From the NCBI RefSeq assembly GCF_041435095.1, contig NZ_CP108025.1:4588001-4652000 (forward strand): a DNA stretch of 64,000 nucleotides. The letters run 5' to 3'. This DNA is from Kitasatospora sp. NBC_00315 (GTDB lineage: Bacteria > Actinomycetota > Actinomycetes > Streptomycetales > Streptomycetaceae). Shown in pieces: positions 9,090 to 17,130 of this stretch. The first letter of the stretch is position 1. Every line of letters starts with the position of its first letter. The translations under genes and the position numbers were made by a program. The notes beneath the pieces were generated by a model. It was not told where the DNA came from. It saw nothing but the letters and a program-made list of their open reading frames with translations, and searched no databases.

Positions 9090-9120
9090 GACTCACTCGC
9101 CGTGAGCCGGGGTTGTGTGC
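9090..9120 (+). repeat. Direct repeat copy 2 (possible att remnant)
   Basis: 28 of 31 bases match 8790-8820. The left arm needed for the terminator hairpin is missing here, so this is a partial duplication of tRNA-flanking sequence rather than a second terminator. Confidence 0.55.
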
Positions 9121-9133
9121 CGTCCGCGGGGGC

Positions 9134-9172
9134 GGGTCACACCGGCCGTGAGCGGCTCGGCCGGTGTGACCC
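9134..9172. terminator. Strong 14-bp hairpin downstream of LysR gene
   Basis: GGGTCACACCGGCC (9134-9147) and GGCCGGTGTGACCC (9159-9172) are perfect inverted repeats with an 11-nt loop. It lies 66 bp past the end of the leftward LysR gene and probably terminates it. Confidence 0.7.
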
Positions 9173-9237
9173 ACTGACGCGCCGCGCCGCGCCGCGCCGT
9201 CCGGGCTCGGCGGAGCGCCCCGGTGGGCGGGCCCGGT

Positions 9238-10281
9238 TCAGGGGACCGGCAGGGCTCCCTGCCGGGAGTGGAACTGCACGGTGTGGGTGACGGTCGCCGC
9301 GAAGGAGTCCTGGACCAGGGCCGCGAAGCGGGCCGCCAGCGGGTGGGCGCCCTGGCGCGGGTAGGTCAGCACCAGGGGGACGGACGGCGCGTCCGGGATC
9401 CGCAGGAAGCGGACGTTCGGGTGCAGGCCGCGCCGGGCGGCCGATTCGGGGACGATGCCGACGCCGCGACCGGCCGCCACCGCCTCCAGCCACTCGTCGA
9501 AGTTGCCGCAGGCGACGGCGGTGCGCGGGCGGTGGGTGGCGGGCCAGAGCTCCGGACGGACGGTGCCGCTGACCACGTTCCGTACCAGGGAGTGGTCGGC
9601 GAGTTCGGCCCAGCGCACCGACTGCCGCCGGGCCAGCTCGGAGCCGCGCGCGGCCGCCGCCACCTGTGCCTCGGAGCAGAGCAGGACGGTGTGCATCCCG
9701 CTGGCGGGAGCGTCGCCGCGGAGCAGCGCGAGGTCGACCACGCCGCGGTCGACACCGGCGAACGGCTCGTCGCGGCGCACGAGTTCGACGCCCGCCCCGG
9801 TCTGTTCCTCGAAGGAGGCGAGCGCGTCCTGCATCCAGCCGTCGGGGAGCATCCAGGTGAAGCCCAGCCGGATCCGGGTCTCGGCCGGGCGGGTGGTCAG
9901 AGCGTTCTCCAACCGGGGGAGCAGGAGCAGGAGTTCGGACCGCAGCCGCTCACCGCCCGGGGTGAGAGCCACCGTTCGGGTGGTCCGGTTGAGCAGCCGG
10001 GTGCCGAGGGCCTCCTCCAGCCGGCGGATGGTGCGGGTCAGACTCGGCTGGGTCGTGCCGGTCGCCTCGGCCGCCTGGGTGAAGTTCAGGGTGTCGGCGA
10101 CCGCCAGGAAGGCCCGCAGGTGCCGGATCGCGACGTCGGGGCGGCCCGGCCGGCCGGAGCCGCCGGGCAGCGGCCCGGGGGGGCCGGCCGGGAGCGTACC
10201 GGTGCGGGTGCCGACGGGGGCTTCGGTCGATGCCCTACCGGATCCGGTGGTCTCTCCGGTGCCGGTCACGGATTCGTTCAT
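9238..10281 (-). CDS. LysR-family transcriptional regulator
   Basis: 347 aa. After a ~45-residue Gly/Pro/Thr-rich N-terminal extension comes a standard LysR winged helix-turn-helix (RHLRAFLAVADTLNFTQAAE, then TTQPSLTRTIRRLEEALGTR). A periplasmic-binding-protein-like effector domain follows (~residues 140-330). The extension is unusual; an internal start near the DVAIRHLRAF segment would give the normal ~300 aa, but I see no ribosome site that decides it. It is divergent from a LuxR-type gene across a 401-bp gap and may regulate either the shared promoter region or the cluster to the right. The ligand is unknown. Confidence 0.9.
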   Translation of the reverse strand: MNESVTGTGETTGSGRASTEAPVGTRTGTLPAGPPGPLPGGSGRPGRPDVAIRHLRAFLAVADTLNFTQAAEATGTTQPSLTRTIRRLEEALGTRLLNRTTRTVALTPGGERLRSELLLLLPRLENALTTRPAETRIRLGFTWMLPDGWMQDALASFEEQTGAGVELVRRDEPFAGVDRGVVDLALLRGDAPASGMHTVLLCSEAQVAAAARGSELARRQSVRWAELADHSLVRNVVSGTVRPELWPATHRPRTAVACGNFDEWLEAVAAGRGVGIVPESAARRGLHPNVRFLRIPDAPSVPLVLTYPRQGAHPLAARFAALVQDSFAATVTHTVQFHSRQGALPVP

Positions 10282-10682
10282 GATGGTCCCCTGATTTCCC
10301 CTGTGGTGGTCCCAGCCTGTCGTTCCGGTCGTCGCCGGTCATATCCAACATCCCGGCCGACACTAGGCGGGCGCGGGTGCCGATTGAAGTGCTGGTCCTC
10401 CTAGGTGGCCTGGTCAGTGCCTCGAAGGAGGCATCCCCGTGTGGCGGTGGATACGGTTAGGGTGTCTCCGAGGAATGATCGCCGACCCGTTCGGGTCCCA
10501 TCCATCAACGATCCGCATAGCCGCGTCCGATCGGACATTTGTCCGAGCCGTTCGGCCCTGGCTAACGTCGGCCGCCCCACCGGTAACACGGGTGGCGGGA
10601 AACCGGAATCCGGTTCCCCCTTTTGTCCGCCGGTGGAAATACCGGGCCGGACGACCCGCGAGTCGAGAGGATCGGGCAATTC
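10282..10682. other. 401-bp divergent regulatory gap with two inverted repeats
   Basis: This gap lies between the LysR gene and the LuxR-type gene. It holds no convincing gene. Two dyads stand out: TGCCTC-GAAG-GAGGCA at 10418-10433, and a 23-bp near-palindrome centred at 10608. Base composition is less GC-rich than in neighbouring genes (for example 10500-10560), fitting promoters on both strands. Confidence 0.55.
10597..10619. promoter_or_regulatory. 23-bp palindrome AACCGGA-A-TCCGGTT (candidate operator)
   Basis: AACCGGA (10601-10607) and TCCGGTT (10609-10615) are perfect inverted repeats around one A. They extend to 11-bp arms with a single mismatch (GGGA...CCCC). The site lies 64-86 bp upstream of the LuxR-type gene start. 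The CCGGTT half-sites recall autoregulatory elements bound by gamma-butyrolactone receptors, but no receptor gene is in this window, so that link is inference. Confidence 0.5.
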
Positions 10683-11348
10683 ATGGAACGTACCGACCGG
10701 AGCGTCACGATCCACCCGGCCCAGCGTGTCGTGGTCGTCGACCCGTGGCCGCTGCTCCGCGACGCGGTGGCCGATCTCCTGCAGGACAACGGCGCCGCCC
10801 GGGTGGTGGGGGCGGCCCGCGGCGGCGAGCAGGGCTGGGAGCTCTGCCGCTCCCTCGCGCCCGACCTGGTGATCACCGACGCCGATCTGCTGGCCGCCGG
10901 CGACGGCATCCGGCTGGGCCGCCGGCTCAAGGCGCTGGCCCGCCCGCCACAGGTCCTGGTCTACTCGGGGAGCAACGACCCGTCGATCGTGGTCGAGTGT
11001 CTCGGTGGTGCGGCGGACTGCTTCGTGCACCGCTCGGCGGAGCCGGAGCTGTTGGTGTCCGCGGTGCGCGGGCTGGCCGGCGGCCGGCCGGTGTGGTTCG
11101 TGGGGGAGCAGGGCCAGGGGGTCCCGGCCGGGGGCGATCCGGTGGACGGCGCCCTGCTGCGTGCCATGACCGGCCGGGAGCAGGAGGTGCTCGGGCTGCT
11201 GCTGCGCCGGTACTCCAACGACGAGATCGCGGGCGAGCTCTGCCTGGCCCGGCAGACGGTCAAGAACTACGTGAGCAGCGTGCTGCAGAAGCTGGAGATG
11301 TCCTCCCGGCGGGAGCTCTACTCCCTGGTTCCCGCGCGCGCGGCCTAG
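10683..11348 (+). CDS. LuxR/NarL-type regulator with atypical receiver domain
   Basis: 221 aa from ATG 10683 (GAGAGG about 12 nt upstream). The N-terminal half is a CheY-like receiver (VVVVDPWPLLRDAV; DLVITDADL). The C-terminal half is a clear NarL/FixJ helix-turn-helix (MTGREQEVLGLLLRRYSNDE, IAGELCLARQTVKNYVSSVL). The usual Asp-Asp pair at the first strand is Asp-Pro, and the conserved Lys before the last helix is Arg (CFVHRSAEP), although the phospho-acceptor Asp (ITDADL) is kept. Phosphorylation-dependent switching may therefore be lost. No kinase is adjacent; it precedes a prenyltransferase and then a real two-component pair. Possibly a cluster regulator; target unknown. Confidence 0.85.
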   Translation: MERTDRSVTIHPAQRVVVVDPWPLLRDAVADLLQDNGAARVVGAARGGEQGWELCRSLAPDLVITDADLLAAGDGIRLGRRLKALARPPQVLVYSGSNDPSIVVECLGGAADCFVHRSAEPELLVSAVRGLAGGRPVWFVGEQGQGVPAGGDPVDGALLRAMTGREQEVLGLLLRRYSNDEIAGELCLARQTVKNYVSSVLQKLEMSSRRELYSLVPARAA

Positions 11349-11451
11349 AGAATGACCGGGAATCCACCGATCGGCGCAGGTCAGTGCTGTTACGGGCGGT
11401 CCGGCGCGGTCCGGGATGTCTCTGGCAGGGCACGGGGGAGTGTTTCCAAAG

Positions 11452-11467
11452 AGGCAGTCCCCTGCCT
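11452..11467. promoter_or_regulatory. AGGCAG-TCCC-CTGCCT dyad upstream of UbiA gene
   Basis: A perfect 6-bp inverted repeat with a 4-nt spacer lies about 50 bp before the prenyltransferase ATG. Overlapping it, CAGTCCCC (11455-11462) can alternatively pair with GGGGACTG (11491-11498). It could be a terminator of the regulator gene, an operator, or a leader switch; sequence alone does not decide. Confidence 0.35.
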
Positions 11468-11514
11468 CCCACTAGGGATGTCCGCCCGACGGGGACTGAC
11501 TAGTATTCATTCCC

Positions 11515-12441
11515 ATGGGGAGTGCTACGACAGTCGCAGGAAGAAATACTTCTAACGGTGTCATCCGGATTAATCTACTGCGCAATGCGGCCCTCTGCGT
11601 CGAAGAGGCCAGAATATCTGTTCAGATCATGTTCTCGGTGCGATTCACGACGGCCTTCATCCTGGCCACCGGAAATTCCGGCGTCAAGGTGGGACATCTG
11701 CTCTCGGGCGTCGTCTCGTGGGCCTTCGGAACGCTGTTCGCCTATGTCCTCAACGGTGCCATGGACGTCGCCGAGGACCGGCTGAACGGATCCGGCCGGC
11801 CGGTGGCCCGAGGGGCGCTCACGCCCGAAACGGCGTTGCGCGCGGCCTGGCTGTGTGCGGGAATCGCGGTGCTGGTCAGCCTGGACTCACCGTCGGTGCT
11901 CGGTCTTCTGCTCGCCTACCTGTTCTGCGGATTCGCCTACTCCGCACCGCCGTTCAACATGACACGGCGATCCCACAGCACGATGGCGACGATCCTCCTG
12001 CTCGGCGGTCTGACCTACGCGGCGGGGTGGGCGGCCACCGACGGCCGGCGCGACACGGTGTCGGCGATCGTGTTCGCGATCGCGATGTCGGCGTGGATGG
12101 GCCTGGTCGGAGCCGTGGTCAAGGACCTGTCGGACGTCCGGGGCGACGCCGCCGCCGGTCGTCGTACCTCCGTGGTCGCCTGGGGCGAGCGGCGGGCCCG
12201 GCTGGTCTGCGCGGTCAGCCCGGTCCTGGTCGGCGGCGGCTTCCTCGCCGCGGCCCTCCTGGTGGCGCCGGTGCTCACCGTGTCGGCCGTGCTCGTCCTG
12301 GCCGGGGGTCTGACGGTGGCCTACTTCTCCCTCACCACTCGCTCGGACGAGCGGCGCAGTCGCAGCCGATTGCCCTACCGGGCCTTCATGGTGACCCAGT
12401 ACGTGGCGCACCTGGCTCTGCTCGTCATCGTTCTGACCTGA
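11515..12441 (+). CDS. UbiA-family membrane prenyltransferase
   Basis: 308 aa, mostly hydrophobic helices. Both Mg-prenyl-diphosphate motifs are present: N-x3-D-x3-D as NGAMDVAEDRLN (~residue 80) and a second Asp-rich motif KDLSDVRGD (~200). Members move isoprenyl chains onto aromatic or polar acceptors in the membrane (menaquinone, heme O, chlorophyll, archaeal lipids, meroterpenoids). The acceptor cannot be assigned. The gene stands alone between regulators, with no polyprenyl synthase or aromatic pathway gene nearby, so it may act on a cluster product or on quinones. The upstream region has a short dyad and an AT-richer stretch just before the ATG. Confidence 0.88.
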   Translation: MGSATTVAGRNTSNGVIRINLLRNAALCVEEARISVQIMFSVRFTTAFILATGNSGVKVGHLLSGVVSWAFGTLFAYVLNGAMDVAEDRLNGSGRPVARGALTPETALRAAWLCAGIAVLVSLDSPSVLGLLLAYLFCGFAYSAPPFNMTRRSHSTMATILLLGGLTYAAGWAATDGRRDTVSAIVFAIAMSAWMGLVGAVVKDLSDVRGDAAAGRRTSVVAWGERRARLVCAVSPVLVGGGFLAAALLVAPVLTVSAVLVLAGGLTVAYFSLTTRSDERRSRSRLPYRAFMVTQYVAHLALLVIVLT

Positions 12442-12628
12442 CGTCGGACGGACGGTTCGCCCGTCCGCATATCGAATACCGACCGCTAATTGCCCGAGCA
12501 CTATTACTGTCGGGATTGATGACCCAATATCGGTATGATCCGGACCTTGTGTCTTCCTGTCTGTGGGGGTAGTTGATACTCTCCGCTGTGGTGGCCTCCG
12601 GGCGCCGACACTACTTGGGGGGACTTCG

Positions 12629-13732
12629 GTGGGTATGGCTGCGGAGGGGGATACGGCGGCTGCTGTCGCGGCGCGGATCGCATCGAGCGAGGACGAGATC
12701 CTCGCGCGGTACCAGGACGGGCTTCGACGCAGACACAATCCGCTCGCGAGTCACGAGGACGCGTGGGCGGGTTGCCGGCTCCAGGCGCAGCGGATTCTGG
12801 CCTCCTGCGTGGAGAGTCTGGACGCGGACGACAGACAGGTGCCAGGCCCTCAACTGGCGTCGGTGATGGACCTCGCGGTCGACCGCGTACAGCAGGGGAT
12901 GCGGATCTCGGACTCGGCCGAGGCCGGAGTCGTCCTCTTCGAGATCGTCATGGACGTCCTGGTGCGCGAACTCACCGACGAGCCCGGCGCCGTCCGGCTG
13001 CTGGAGCGAACCGTCGGGACCCTGCAGCGCGGGATCGGGTTGAGGCTCCAGGTCGGCTCCGCCGCCTACGACTCCTTCCTGCTGAACACGGTCACCGACG
13101 TGAACCGGCGCGGCTACCTGAGCCTCGCCCGCGACATCCACGACCAGATGGGCAACAGCCTCAGCGTGGCGCTGCGTCAGATCGACCTGTACGAGATGAC
13201 GTTGGGCGAGGTCGACGAGGATCTCTCCTCCCGCCTGAAGGCGGTCCGGCAGGCGGTCCACGAGTCGCTGCTGATGGCCCGGGACATGGTCAGCGGGCTG
13301 CGTCGGCATGCCAGGGACGCCCCCCTGAAGACCGCGCTGACGGCCTTCGTCGAGTCCATGGACATCACGGAGACCGAGGCGAAGGTCTACGTCAACGGCT
13401 CGGAGAGCTGGGCCCCGCCGGAGACGCTGGACGAGTTGTACGTGTTGCTGCGCGAGTGCCTGCGCAACTCCTTCGCGCATGCGCGGGCCGACAAGATCGT
13501 GGTCCGGGTGGACATCGCGCCGCACGAGATCCACGCGATCGTGGGTGACGACGGCTGCGGTTTCGACCTGAGCGACCAGCCGGCTCGAAAGACGATCAAT
13601 GGCCTGACCGGAATTAGGGAGCGGGTGGCTCTCCTGGACGGCACGGTCGCATTCTCCTCCGCACTGGGGAAGGGGACGACGGTGAAGTGCTGGGTGCCCA
13701 TCCGAGAGGAGGCGACGACGCATGGACAGTGA
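12629..13732 (+). CDS. Cytoplasmic sensor histidine kinase (HisKA_3/NarL-partner type)
   Basis: 367 aa from GTG 12629, chosen because GGGGGGA lies 6-7 nt upstream. No membrane segment is visible. Residues ~1-150 form an alpha-helical input domain without a recognised family. The dimerisation helix RDIHDQMGNSLSVALRQIDL carries the phospho-acceptor His ~171, followed by a GHKL ATPase with N box LRECLRNSFAHA and G boxes GDDGCGFDLS and NGLTGIRERVALL. The last 11 nt overlap the response regulator gene, indicating translational coupling and a cognate pair. A TATGAT hexamer at ~12534 is a possible -10. The signal sensed is unknown. Confidence 0.92.
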   Translation: MGMAAEGDTAAAVAARIASSEDEILARYQDGLRRRHNPLASHEDAWAGCRLQAQRILASCVESLDADDRQVPGPQLASVMDLAVDRVQQGMRISDSAEAGVVLFEIVMDVLVRELTDEPGAVRLLERTVGTLQRGIGLRLQVGSAAYDSFLLNTVTDVNRRGYLSLARDIHDQMGNSLSVALRQIDLYEMTLGEVDEDLSSRLKAVRQAVHESLLMARDMVSGLRRHARDAPLKTALTAFVESMDITETEAKVYVNGSESWAPPETLDELYVLLRECLRNSFAHARADKIVVRVDIAPHEIHAIVGDDGCGFDLSDQPARKTINGLTGIRERVALLDGTVAFSSALGKGTTVKCWVPIREEATTHGQ

Positions 13733-14381
13733 CCAGATCCGCATCCTGGTGGCCGACGACCACACCGTACTGCGCGACGCGCTCTGCGAGATGCTCGACA
13801 ACGAGGCCGACTTCGAGATCGTCGCCAGGGCCGAGGACGGCCAGTCCGCGGTACGGCTCGCCGCGGCGCATCATCCGCACGTGGTGCTGCTCGACATCGA
13901 GATGCCGAACCACCACCCGCAGACCACCGTCCGGGACCTGCTGCAGCAGGATCCGGCGATCAACGTCGTGGTGCTCAGCATGTACGACGACCCGCACCTG
14001 GTGCAGGAGTTGCTGGGCCTGGGCATCAGGGGCTACCTGCACAAGAGCGTGACCCGGGAGTCGCTGGTCTCGGCGATCCGCAACCTGCGGCAGTCCAACC
14101 GGCGCACGGTGACCATCTCGGTCTCCTCGCACAGCCTGGCGACCGGCGCGGGCGAGGGCGGAAAGCTGCTGTCGGCGCGCGAGTTGGAGGTGCTGACGCA
14201 GGTTGCCGCGGCGTTGAGCAACCGTCAGATCGCGGTCCGCCTGAGTATCACCGAGGGCACCGTCAAGCGCCACATGCGCAACATCTTCGACAAGCTGGGC
14301 GCCGTCTCCCGGATCGACGCCGTCAACAAGGCGGTCGCCGCCTCGCTGATCGGCTCGCACCACATCGCCGGCCGCGGCTGA
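13722..14381 (+). CDS. NarL/FixJ-type response regulator
   Basis: 219 aa. The receiver is complete: Asp12-Asp13, phospho-acceptor Asp58 in VVLLDIEMP, and Lys108 in GYLHKSV. The C-terminal LuxR helix-turn-helix (LSARELEVLTQVAAALSNRQ, EGTVKRHMRNIFDKLGAVSR) binds DNA. The start overlaps the kinase gene by 11 nt, so the two are co-translated and almost certainly form one two-component system. Its intact receiver contrasts with the degenerate one at 10683. Likely targets include the neighbouring cluster, but no operator can be assigned. Confidence 0.95.
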   Translation: MDSDQIRILVADDHTVLRDALCEMLDNEADFEIVARAEDGQSAVRLAAAHHPHVVLLDIEMPNHHPQTTVRDLLQQDPAINVVVLSMYDDPHLVQELLGLGIRGYLHKSVTRESLVSAIRNLRQSNRRTVTISVSSHSLATGAGEGGKLLSARELEVLTQVAAALSNRQIAVRLSITEGTVKRHMRNIFDKLGAVSRIDAVNKAVAASLIGSHHIAGRG

Positions 14382-14401
14382 CGCGTCCGGCCCGATCCGT
14401 C

Positions 14402-14433
14402 GGGGGCCCGGTCCGCCCGCGGCCCGGGCCCCC
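14402..14433. terminator. 10-bp GC hairpin between convergent genes
   Basis: GGGGGCCCGG (14402-14411) pairs with CCGGGCCCCC (14424-14433), 12-nt loop. It ends the two-component operon and can serve the convergent acyl-CoA dehydrogenase-like gene. Short CCCGAGGCCCG-type repeats follow. Confidence 0.65.
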
Positions 14434-14526
14434 GAGATCCGAGACGCCCGAGATCCGAGCCACCCGAGGCCCGCGACACCCGAGGCCCGATCCGTCCGAG
14501 GACGGGTCGGGCCCTCGCCGTCCGGT

Positions 14527-15618
14527 TCAGCGGGCCGACATGAGTGCGCGGGCGTGTGCGCGCAGCCGGACCAGCGGGAACCCGTCCGGCGACTCCTCGT
14601 CCCCGTGGGCCCGGATGGCCCGGTCGAGCACCCACGCGGTCATCTCCGGGACGACGGCCTTGACGTCCTCGATGCCGGCCCGCGCGGCCGGTCCGCTCTC
14701 GGTGTCCATCAGCCAGGCCGTCCGCAGGGCCAGCAGCCTGGCCTGCTCGATCCGCAGGCGGGCCCGGCGGCTCCAGCCCTGGACCTCCTCGGTGTCGGCG
14801 GCGGCGGACATCAGTTCGAGACCCCGCTCCGCCATGCCGATCAGGCGCATGCAGTGGTGCAGGCGGTTCGGGCCGAGCAGGCTGTGCGAGATGACCGATC
14901 CGTCGCCATCGCCGCCGACGATGCCGTGGGCGGGCACCCGCACGTCGGTGAAGCGGACCGTGGTGCGGCCGCCGTACACGCCGTCGTCGTAGCCGGAGCT
15001 CCAGGTGCCGGAGCCCAGCTCGACGCCCGGGCTGCCGACCGGCACCAGGGCGACCGAGCGCTGCTCTCCCGACCGTGCCATGACAAGCAGGAGGGCACAT
15101 TCCGGCACGGTGGCCGCCATGAACAGGCCGCCGTGTCCGTTGAGCAGGTAGCCCCCGCCGTGGGACTCGATCCGCAGGTCGCCCGTGTCCACGGCGCCGG
15201 GGGAGGGCAGGCAGAGCGCGGACCGCAGGTCGCCGGCGAGCAGGGGGCGCAGCCAGCGGTCCTGCTGGGCGCGGGTGCCGAACTCGGCCAGCACGTTCAT
15301 CACCCCGGTGTCGGGGGCGGCTCCGTTGATGGCGTCCGGTGCCACGAAGGGGCTGCGGCCGGAGATCTCCGCCAGCGGGGCGTACTGGAGGTTGGTCAGG
15401 CCCGGACCGAAGGCCGGGTGCGGGAGGAAGAGGTTCCACAGTCCGCGCTCGCGGGCCAGCTCCCGGAGCTTGCTCAGGCCGCCGGGCCTGGTCCACGGCT
15501 CGGTGCCCGACCTGTCCTGGCCGGCGAACTCCGCCTCGGCGGGGAACAGATGCTGGTCCATCAGGACCAGCAGACGCCAGCGGAGTTCCCTGGTCATCGG
15601 GTCGTAGCTGAAGTGCAT
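14527..15618 (-). CDS. Degenerate acyl-CoA dehydrogenase paralogue (probably inactive)
   Basis: 363 aa from ATG 15618, with CGAGG 6 nt upstream. It is a clear paralogue of the dehydrogenase at 19127-20347: both share LRRRL-type openings, [26 protein letters not shown] and IGMAER segments. The functional parts have decayed. The flavin/substrate motif [12 protein letters not shown] of the paralogue is CLPSPGAVDTGD here, GRKWWSSGA is GHGGLFMAA, the ~15-residue VTVRHAFGG segment is deleted, and the protein stops just before the DGPDEVH catalytic segment. The frame is nevertheless intact with a good ribosome site, so it may be a scaffold or regulator rather than a pseudogene. It is divergent from a small unknown gene. 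Confidence 0.75.
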   Translation of the reverse strand: MHFSYDPMTRELRWRLLVLMDQHLFPAEAEFAGQDRSGTEPWTRPGGLSKLRELARERGLWNLFLPHPAFGPGLTNLQYAPLAEISGRSPFVAPDAINGAAPDTGVMNVLAEFGTRAQQDRWLRPLLAGDLRSALCLPSPGAVDTGDLRIESHGGGYLLNGHGGLFMAATVPECALLLVMARSGEQRSVALVPVGSPGVELGSGTWSSGYDDGVYGGRTTVRFTDVRVPAHGIVGGDGDGSVISHSLLGPNRLHHCMRLIGMAERGLELMSAAADTEEVQGWSRRARLRIEQARLLALRTAWLMDTESGPAARAGIEDVKAVVPEMTAWVLDRAIRAHGDEESPDGFPLVRLRAHARALMSAR

Positions 15619-15969
15619 CACAGACCTCGGTCTCTTGCCTGGGGCACGGTGTCCGACGGAGGGTGACACCGCGCCGTCGCCGGCGGGCAGTACGGAAGGT
15701 GGCGGGTGGGCCGCCGGAGCTGGGCTTGCATCGAGGCTAGCCCAGCAGCCCCAGCGCTTTGATGCCCCCAGGGGCTGCTTCCGAATGTCTCTTTGGAGGT
15801 GTCCGTCGATGTCTCCATCTGGGGATTCGACGTGAGCGCGGGACATTCGCTTCGCGTATAGGAGTGCGCGAACGACTATTTCCGCAGGGCGTGGGGGTCT
15901 GCCTACGGTTTGACTCCGGTCGGCCGCGGAGGGTCATGGCGGCACAGTCCACGTCGAGGGGAAATCAGC
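15619..15969. other. 351-bp divergent promoter region with inverted repeats
   Basis: There is no gene here. Visible dyads are CTGGGCT/AGCCCAG (15720-15726/15739-15745) and CGAATGTC/GACATTCG (15782-15789/15842-15849), the latter two 52 bp apart. A TATAGG hexamer near 15858 is a possible -10 for the rightward gene. The region is less GC-rich than its surroundings, consistent with regulated divergent promoters. Confidence 0.5.
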
Positions 15970-16236
15970 ATGCGCGGCACCAGGCAGATCCAGTCATCCC
16001 CGGACGGCCGTGGCCCGGTGGCCGCGCTCTGGCAGGACGCGTACGCGGTACCGGGCCCGCCCCCACCCGCGGTGCGCGGGATCACCGGCAGTGCCCGCTC
16101 CTGGGGGCGGGTCGCCGAGGAGCTCGCCGACGTGGGAATCGTCCTGCCGGCCCTGCACAGCGTGGTCCGCCGACCGGCCGCCCGGACGGTACCGGCGGTA
16201 CCGGGGGCGCGGAAGGCCGAGTACCGCGCGTCCTAA
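15970..16236 (+). CDS. Small unknown protein
   Basis: 88 aa. GAGGGG 8 nt before ATG 15970 is a strong ribosome site. The N-terminal half is Pro/Gly/Ser-rich (YAVPGPPPPAVRG). The second half contains a probable helix (SWGRVAEELADVGIVLPALHSVVRR) and a basic tail. No family is recognised and there are no membrane segments or cysteines. It sits 62 bp before the first biosynthetic gene in the same direction, so it may be cotranscribed or be a small regulator. Confidence 0.55.
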   Translation: MRGTRQIQSSPDGRGPVAALWQDAYAVPGPPPPAVRGITGSARSWGRVAEELADVGIVLPALHSVVRRPAARTVPAVPGARKAEYRAS

Positions 16237-16259
16237 CCGGGCGCCTCCCGGGATTCCTA

Positions 16260-16279
16260 GGTTGGGTGAGAAGCCAACC
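16260..16279. promoter_or_regulatory. GGTTGG-N8-CCAACC dyad upstream of FabG-like gene
   Basis: A perfect 6-bp inverted repeat with 8-nt spacer, 19 bp before the ATG at 16299. Position suggests an operator or a leader hairpin controlling the first cluster gene. Confidence 0.35.
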
Positions 16280-16298
16280 GAGGTTCTTGGAGCAGACC

Positions 16299-17081
16299 AT
16301 GCCGAACACCAGTACCCCCGGCCGCCGCCCCGACCAGCCGGTCGCCATCGTCACCGGCGCCGCCCGTGGCATCGGAGCGGCCACCGCCCTGCGGCTGGCG
16401 GCCGACGGCTACGCGGTGGCCGTCGTCGACCTGGACGAGGCCGCCTGCGCGGCCACGGTCGAGGAGATCGGCCGCCTGGGCGGCCGGGCCCTGGCGGTCG
16501 GCGCGGACGTCGCCGACGCCGTCCGGGTCGAGGCCGCCGTGGACCGCGTGGTGGCGGAGCTCGGTCCGCCCTCCGTCCTGGTCAACAACGCGGGGGTGCT
16601 CCGCGACAACCTGCTGTTCAAGATGTCGGAGACGGACTGGGACACCGTGCTCGGCGTCCACCTGCGCGGCTCCTTCCTGATGAGCCGCGCCGCGCAGAAG
16701 CACATGACGGCGCAGGGGTGGGGCCGGATCGTCAACCTCTCCAGCAGCTCCGCGCTGGGCAACCGGGGGCAGGCCAACTACGCCGCCGCCAAGGCCGGGT
16801 TGCAGGGCTTCACCAAGACCCTCGCGATCGAGCTCGGGCGGTACGGCATCACGGTGAACGCGGTGGCCCCGGGCTTCGTGGTCACCGAGATGACGGCGGC
16901 GACCGCCGCGCGGATGGGACTGGGGTTCGAGGAGTTCCAGGAGTCGGCCGCGGCCGCGATCCCGGTGCGCCGGGTCGGCACGCCGCAGGACATCGCGCAG
17001 GCCATCTCGTTCTTCGCCGGCGAGGAGTCGGGATTCGTCTCCGGTCAGGTCCTGTACGTGGCGGGTGGACCACTCTGCTGA
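16299..17081 (+). CDS. FabG-like 3-oxoacyl-(ACP) reductase, SDR family
   Basis: 260 aa, NAD(P)H-dependent ketoreductase. GGAG lies 6 nt before ATG 16299. The classical SDR layout is present: cofactor motif TGAARGIG, NNAG motif, catalytic Ser in VNLSSSSA and YAAAK. The C-terminus (AISFFAGEESGFVSGQVLYV) matches the FabG subgroup. It probably reduces a beta-ketoacyl thioester made by the ketosynthases encoded further right. First gene of the apparent cluster, followed after a repeat-containing gap by a second SDR. Substrate (ACP versus CoA) is not readable. Confidence 0.9.
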   Translation: MPNTSTPGRRPDQPVAIVTGAARGIGAATALRLAADGYAVAVVDLDEAACAATVEEIGRLGGRALAVGADVADAVRVEAAVDRVVAELGPPSVLVNNAGVLRDNLLFKMSETDWDTVLGVHLRGSFLMSRAAQKHMTAQGWGRIVNLSSSSALGNRGQANYAAAKAGLQGFTKTLAIELGRYGITVNAVAPGFVVTEMTAATAARMGLGFEEFQESAAAAIPVRRVGTPQDIAQAISFFAGEESGFVSGQVLYVAGGPLC

Positions 17082-17130
17082 GCGGCCCGACCGCACGGCC
17101 GGCCCGACCCGGCCCGGCCCGCAGAACCGG

